Source: Clostridiales bacterium | GTDB taxonomy: Bacteria > Bacillota > Clostridia > Christensenellales > Christensenellaceae | Length of the DNA: 17,757 bases | Reading direction: 5' to 3' | NCBI GenBank assembly: GCA_003510345.1 | Contig: DOMW01000090.1 | Location: 14,126 to 31,882, forward strand | Shown here: one piece after another, positions 14,792 to 17,757 of the stretch | Numbering within the stretch: the first letter of the stretch is position 1 | Layout: each line of letters begins with the position of its first letter | Notes under the pieces: generated by a model | The model's input: only the letters and a program-made list of their open reading frames with translations | What the model was told of the DNA's origin: nothing | The model's database searches: none | Translations under genes and position numbers: made by a program

Positions 14792-17635
14792 TTATTCCGC
14801 GGGGGTCGCCATCTGCGCCAGCCGTACATAGTCGCCTACGTCCGCTCTGTCATTGCCGTTGATGTCGGCGGCTTTCAGATACACGCCCGTCAGCGGTTCC
14901 ACCTGGCTGGCAGCCTGCGCCAGCAGCACATAGTCGCCTACGTCCGCTTTGCCGTTGCCCTGAATGTCGCCCATGATCACCACTGTGATTGAGCTTATTA
15001 CTTCGCCGTCGCTATTCAGCAGTTGAATGACTGTACCCGTACCCACGGGCATTGAGTCAGCCGCCGTATCGCCGTCCTTATCCAGCACAGCGATAGTGCA
15101 GCCCGCGGCAGTAATGGCGCTGCTATCGAATTGACCTATCAAATCCGCAGCCGTCATTGCGGCGGAACCGTTGGACGGGGCAGCGTCAATGTTGGTGATC
15201 AGTTCGCCCAAGGTTGCATCCTCGGTGACGGTCACATCGGCGTCCGAATTAACAAGCTCGCCCAGCTCAAGAGCAACAAGATTGTTGATGGCTGTGGTCA
15301 CGCCGTCAGCCACATACGCCCTTACGGCGGCGGGCGTTGCCAAAAGGTCAACAGCATCCTTCGCATTGGAAATCGCGTCCTGCAACGCTGCCCATGAAGC
15401 GGTTGTATACTCACTTTCCGTCAGCGTGTCAGCCATCGCGGCAATCGCCGCTTTTTTAGTGGTTTGCGCATTAGCAAGGGCCGTCGGGTCAACCGCAAGG
15501 TCTGTAATGGCCGTAGTAACCGCGCTGTAGTCATAGCCTGTTACGGAGGCGATCACGTCCAGCGCGTTAATTGCGCTCTCCGCAGCGTCTATCGCGTCTG
15601 TCACAGCCGTCCATGAAGCGGTTGTATAATCACCTTGCACCAACCCGTCTATCAGGGCGTTGACCGCTTCTTTTTGCGTGGTCTGCGCGGCGAGAAGGTC
15701 GGCTTTCGTTTCAAGCGTCAGGATTGCCGCGTCGATCGTAGCGTAGTCGTTCGCGCCGGTACCGTGCGCCCTTACGGCGTTGGGGTCGGTCAATGCGTCG
15801 ATCGCGTTTTCCACGGTGGTAACCGCAGTGTTCAGCAGACCCCATGAGGTCACCGTATAGACCGTTTCGGCCGCTACGCCTTCCTCTGTCAGGTAGGCAT
15901 CGATCCTGGCTTTCGCGGCGGTTTTCAATGTGCCAAGCACAGTTGCGTCAACCGTAAGCTGGCCAATCGCGGTGTCGATCGTAGTTTCATACGCGTCATA
16001 CGCTTCTACCGCGGCAGTGGTTGTCAGAGCATCCACCGCGGCCTTTGCGTTGGTTACAGCCGTTGCCACGGTCGCGTCCCAGTTGGTGTAATCCGCCGCC
16101 GTCAAGCCCTTGGCCGTCACATACTGGTCGATCGCTTCCTTTTTGGCTGCTATTGCAGCTGTCAGCTCCGCCGCCGTATCGAGGGCTTCAATCGCCGCGT
16201 TGATCGCGGCTTCATAGCCGGTATACGCCACTACCTGAGAGGCCAGCGTGAAACTTTCAAGCGCCGTAGTCTTCTGCGCGGTGATCACAGTCTGTAAATC
16301 CGTCCACGAAGCGGCTGTCCAATCGCCTTCAGTCAGCGCTTTACTCGTCACATACCCGTCGATCGCGGTTGCCTTGTCTGACTTCGCGGTCGCAAGCGCG
16401 CTGCTGCTGATACCGCTTTCCAGCGTGGTTTTCGCGCTGTTGATCCCTGCCTGGAAATCATACGCTGTTACGGCGGCAATGGTATCCTTAGTCGCAACCG
16501 TTGTTTTCTCCGTGCCAATCGCCGTCTGGAATGTGCTCCACGCGCCGCTTTCGTAATCGGTCTCTACCAGCGCAAGGCCGGTCACGTAACTGTCAATGGC
16601 AGTTTCCGCGGCAGTTACAGCCGCGCTAAAGTCCACCGTCGTCTCCAAGTTGCCCACCGCGGTGTCAATCGCGGCTTCATGATCGTCATACGCGGTAATA
16701 ACCGACGGTAACGCGCCCGAAACCGCCGCCGCTGTATCTATTTTCACCTTTTCCGCTGTAATGACGTTTTGAAACGCTGTCCACGAATACACTGTGTACT
16801 CCGACTGTGTCAAGCTCTTGCCCGTTACATAAGTGTCAACCGCAGTTTTAGCGGTTGTTACCGCCGCACCCAGTGCGGTAGAATCAATCACAAGGCTGGT
16901 AATAGCCGCAGTAACCGCGCTGTAGTCATAGCCTGTTACTGAGGCGATCACGTCCAGCGCGTCAATCGCGCTCACCGCGCTGGAAATCGCGCCCGTCATA
17001 GCCGACCATGTAACGCTTGTGTAGTCACCTGCCACCAACTCGTCATCCAGAGCGTTTACCGTTGCTTTCATGGTGGTTTTCGCCGCGTCAAGTGCTGCCG
17101 CTGTCTCCAGCGTAGCAATCGCCGCGTCAAGCGAGTCGTAGTCGTTCGCTCCAGAACCGTGCAGCCTTAGGGCGGCAGCAGTAGTCAAACCATCAATCGT
17201 GCCTTCCATAGCGGTAACCGTAGCGCTCAACAGGGCCCATGAAGTGGAAGTATAGTTTCCTTGAGCCGTTACGCCTTGCTCTGCCAGGTAGGCAGTGACC
17301 CTGCTTTTCGCGTCTGCCTTTAACCCGTCTATAACGCCCTCGCCCGCTGTGAGCGCCCCAAGTGCGCTTGTGATGGGGGTAAGATCAACGGCGTTTACAC
17401 CATTAACATCACTCGCAGCATCAATAGCCTGTCTCGCGGTTGTGATTGCGGTTTGCAAGGTAGTCCAACCCCCCGCTACATAATCAGCTTCCACGTAACC
17501 GACCAACATCTCGTCGATTGCCGTGTTTTTGGCGGCCTTCGCGTCGCTGAGGTCATCCGCCAGCGCCACCGCAGGCAGTAATGTCAGCACCAATAGCATT
17601 GCCAACAGTACAGAAACAATTTTCTTTCCCTTCAT
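14792..17635 (-). CDS. Secreted FIVAR-like helical-repeat rod with C-terminal dockerin
   Basis: 947 aa. I chose ATG at 17635 because AAAGGAG sits 7 nt upstream; a TTG two codons earlier is less likely. A signal peptide (about 1-26, ending AVALA) is followed by about ten repeats of 60-90 aa with the pattern K..(I/V)..(Y/L)......(Y/D)T..SW..L..(A/V)(I/V)...K..(I/V)D....., strongly Ala/Thr-rich and helical. This matches FIVAR domains, which form long surface rods. Repeats 2-3 and 8-9 are a block duplication. A linker domain (about 800-885) leads to a type I dockerin at about 889-947 with two calcium loops, DIQGNGKADVGDY and DINGNDRADVGDY, each followed by LLAQ/RLAQ helices. There is no sorting signal, so display would need a cohesin partner. 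It is the first gene of a likely three-gene operon. Confidence 0.9.
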   Translation of the reverse strand: MKGKKIVSVLLAMLLVLTLLPAVALADDLSDAKAAKNTAIDEMLVGYVEADYVAGGWTTLQTAITTARQAIDAASDVNGVNAVDLTPITSALGALTAGEGVIDGLKADAKSRVTAYLAEQGVTAQGNYTSTSWALLSATVTAMEGTIDGLTTAAALRLHGSGANDYDSLDAAIATLETAAALDAAKTTMKATVNALDDELVAGDYTSVTWSAMTGAISSAVSAIDALDVIASVTGYDYSAVTAAITSLVIDSTALGAAVTTAKTAVDTYVTGKSLTQSEYTVYSWTAFQNVITAEKVKIDTAAAVSGALPSVITAYDDHEAAIDTAVGNLETTVDFSAAVTAAETAIDSYVTGLALVETDYESGAWSTFQTAIGTEKTTVATKDTIAAVTAYDFQAGINSAKTTLESGISSSALATAKSDKATAIDGYVTSKALTEGDWTAASWTDLQTVITAQKTTALESFTLASQVVAYTGYEAAINAAIEALDTAAELTAAIAAKKEAIDQYVTAKGLTAADYTNWDATVATAVTNAKAAVDALTTTAAVEAYDAYETTIDTAIGQLTVDATVLGTLKTAAKARIDAYLTEEGVAAETVYTVTSWGLLNTAVTTVENAIDALTDPNAVRAHGTGANDYATIDAAILTLETKADLLAAQTTQKEAVNALIDGLVQGDYTTASWTAVTDAIDAAESAINALDVIASVTGYDYSAVTTAITDLAVDPTALANAQTTKKAAIAAMADTLTESEYTTASWAALQDAISNAKDAVDLLATPAAVRAYVADGVTTAINNLVALELGELVNSDADVTVTEDATLGELITNIDAAPSNGSAAMTAADLIGQFDSSAITAAGCTIAVLDKDGDTAADSMPVGTGTVIQLLNSDGEVISSITVVIMGDIQGNGKADVGDYVLLAQAASQVEPLTGVYLKAADINGNDRADVGDYVRLAQMATPAE
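15488..17323 (-). repeat. Duplicated two-module block inside the rod gene
   Basis: The block 15488-15929 (repeats 8-9) resembles 16883-17323 (repeats 2-3) at a spacing of 1395 bp (465 codons). The best-conserved part, 15516-15577 versus 16911-16972, differs at only a few bases and encodes INALDVIASVTGYDYSAV in one copy and the near-identical peptide in the other. Confidence 0.8.
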
Positions 17636-17664
17636 TTCCAATCTCCTTTGCTCCTTGATGTTTT

Positions 17665-17694
17665 AAGATATGAGTATTGTTCGCCATCTATCAA
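17665..17694 (-). promoter_or_regulatory. Candidate promoter of the dockerin-anchor-sortase operon
   Basis: On the minus strand, TTGATA (17694-17689), an 18-bp spacer and TATCTT (17670-17665), about 30 nt upstream of the dockerin gene start. The -35 box lies in a degenerate copy of the 22-bp repeats found immediately upstream. Confidence 0.5.
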
Positions 17695-17705
17695 AGAATT
17701 AGCCG

Positions 17706-17757
17706 TTCTGATATCAAAGAGTGGGCTTTCTGATATCAAAGAGTGGACTTTTTGATA
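17706..17757. repeat. 22-bp direct repeats upstream of the operon promoter
   Basis: Copies at 17706-17727 and 17728-17749 differ at one base. A third starts at 17750 and runs off the window. A degenerate copy (TATCAAAGAA, 17689-17698) overlaps the -35 box. Each full copy contains the palindrome TGATATCA. The head-to-tail array at a two-turn period suits cooperative binding of a regulator. Confidence 0.75.

Noticed and set aside
17689..17757. CRISPR array
   Set aside because: The repeats abut head to tail with no unique spacers.

Overview
The window looks like part of an integrative conjugative element (ICE) from a Gram-positive anaerobe of the Clostridia. The evidence is the pairing of a Toprim/DUF3991-type protein with the N-terminus of the very large helicase/methylase-type ICE protein and a TnpV-like frame, plus class B sortases and wall-anchored adhesins. 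Strong AGGAGG ribosome binding sites and intrinsic terminators also fit. Most of the DNA is fairly GC-rich. About 2.17-5.4 kb is visibly AT-rich and looks like separately acquired cargo. No integrase, relaxase or T4SS gene lies in the window, so the ICE call rests on family recognition from memory.

Layout: nearly everything is on the minus strand. Positions 1-2112 hold ICE backbone genes: a Toprim protein whose stop overlaps the start of the large ICE protein (cut by the window edge), with a TnpV-like frame overprinted on that gene. Positions 2369-5272 hold an AT-rich single-gene helicase with a C-terminal nuclease-like motif, a plausible defence gene. Positions 5273-6434 form the only plus-strand block: a good promoter, a pseudoknotted RNA of about 210 nt with its own terminator, an unrecognised 211-aa protein and a strong terminator.

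Positions 6456-12817 encode a 1830-aa adhesin (thioester-like domain, CnaB-type repeats, five VaFE ester-bond repeats, wall sorting signal) followed by a class B sortase. The sortase 3' end has been frameshifted by an exact 26-bp tandem duplication. Positions 12877-17694 look like one operon. It encodes a secreted 947-aa rod of about ten FIVAR-like helical repeats ending in a dockerin, then a small wall-anchored protein with a possible cohesin-like domain, then an intact class B sortase and a strong terminator.

Working model: the right half builds cell-surface structures. The intact sortase would fix the small protein to the wall, and that protein could hold the dockerin rod without a covalent bond. 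The VaFE adhesin would be a second, covalently stabilised stalk whose own sortase is probably damaged or switched off. The cohesin-like assignment, the defence role of the helicase and the identity of the RNA are inferences.
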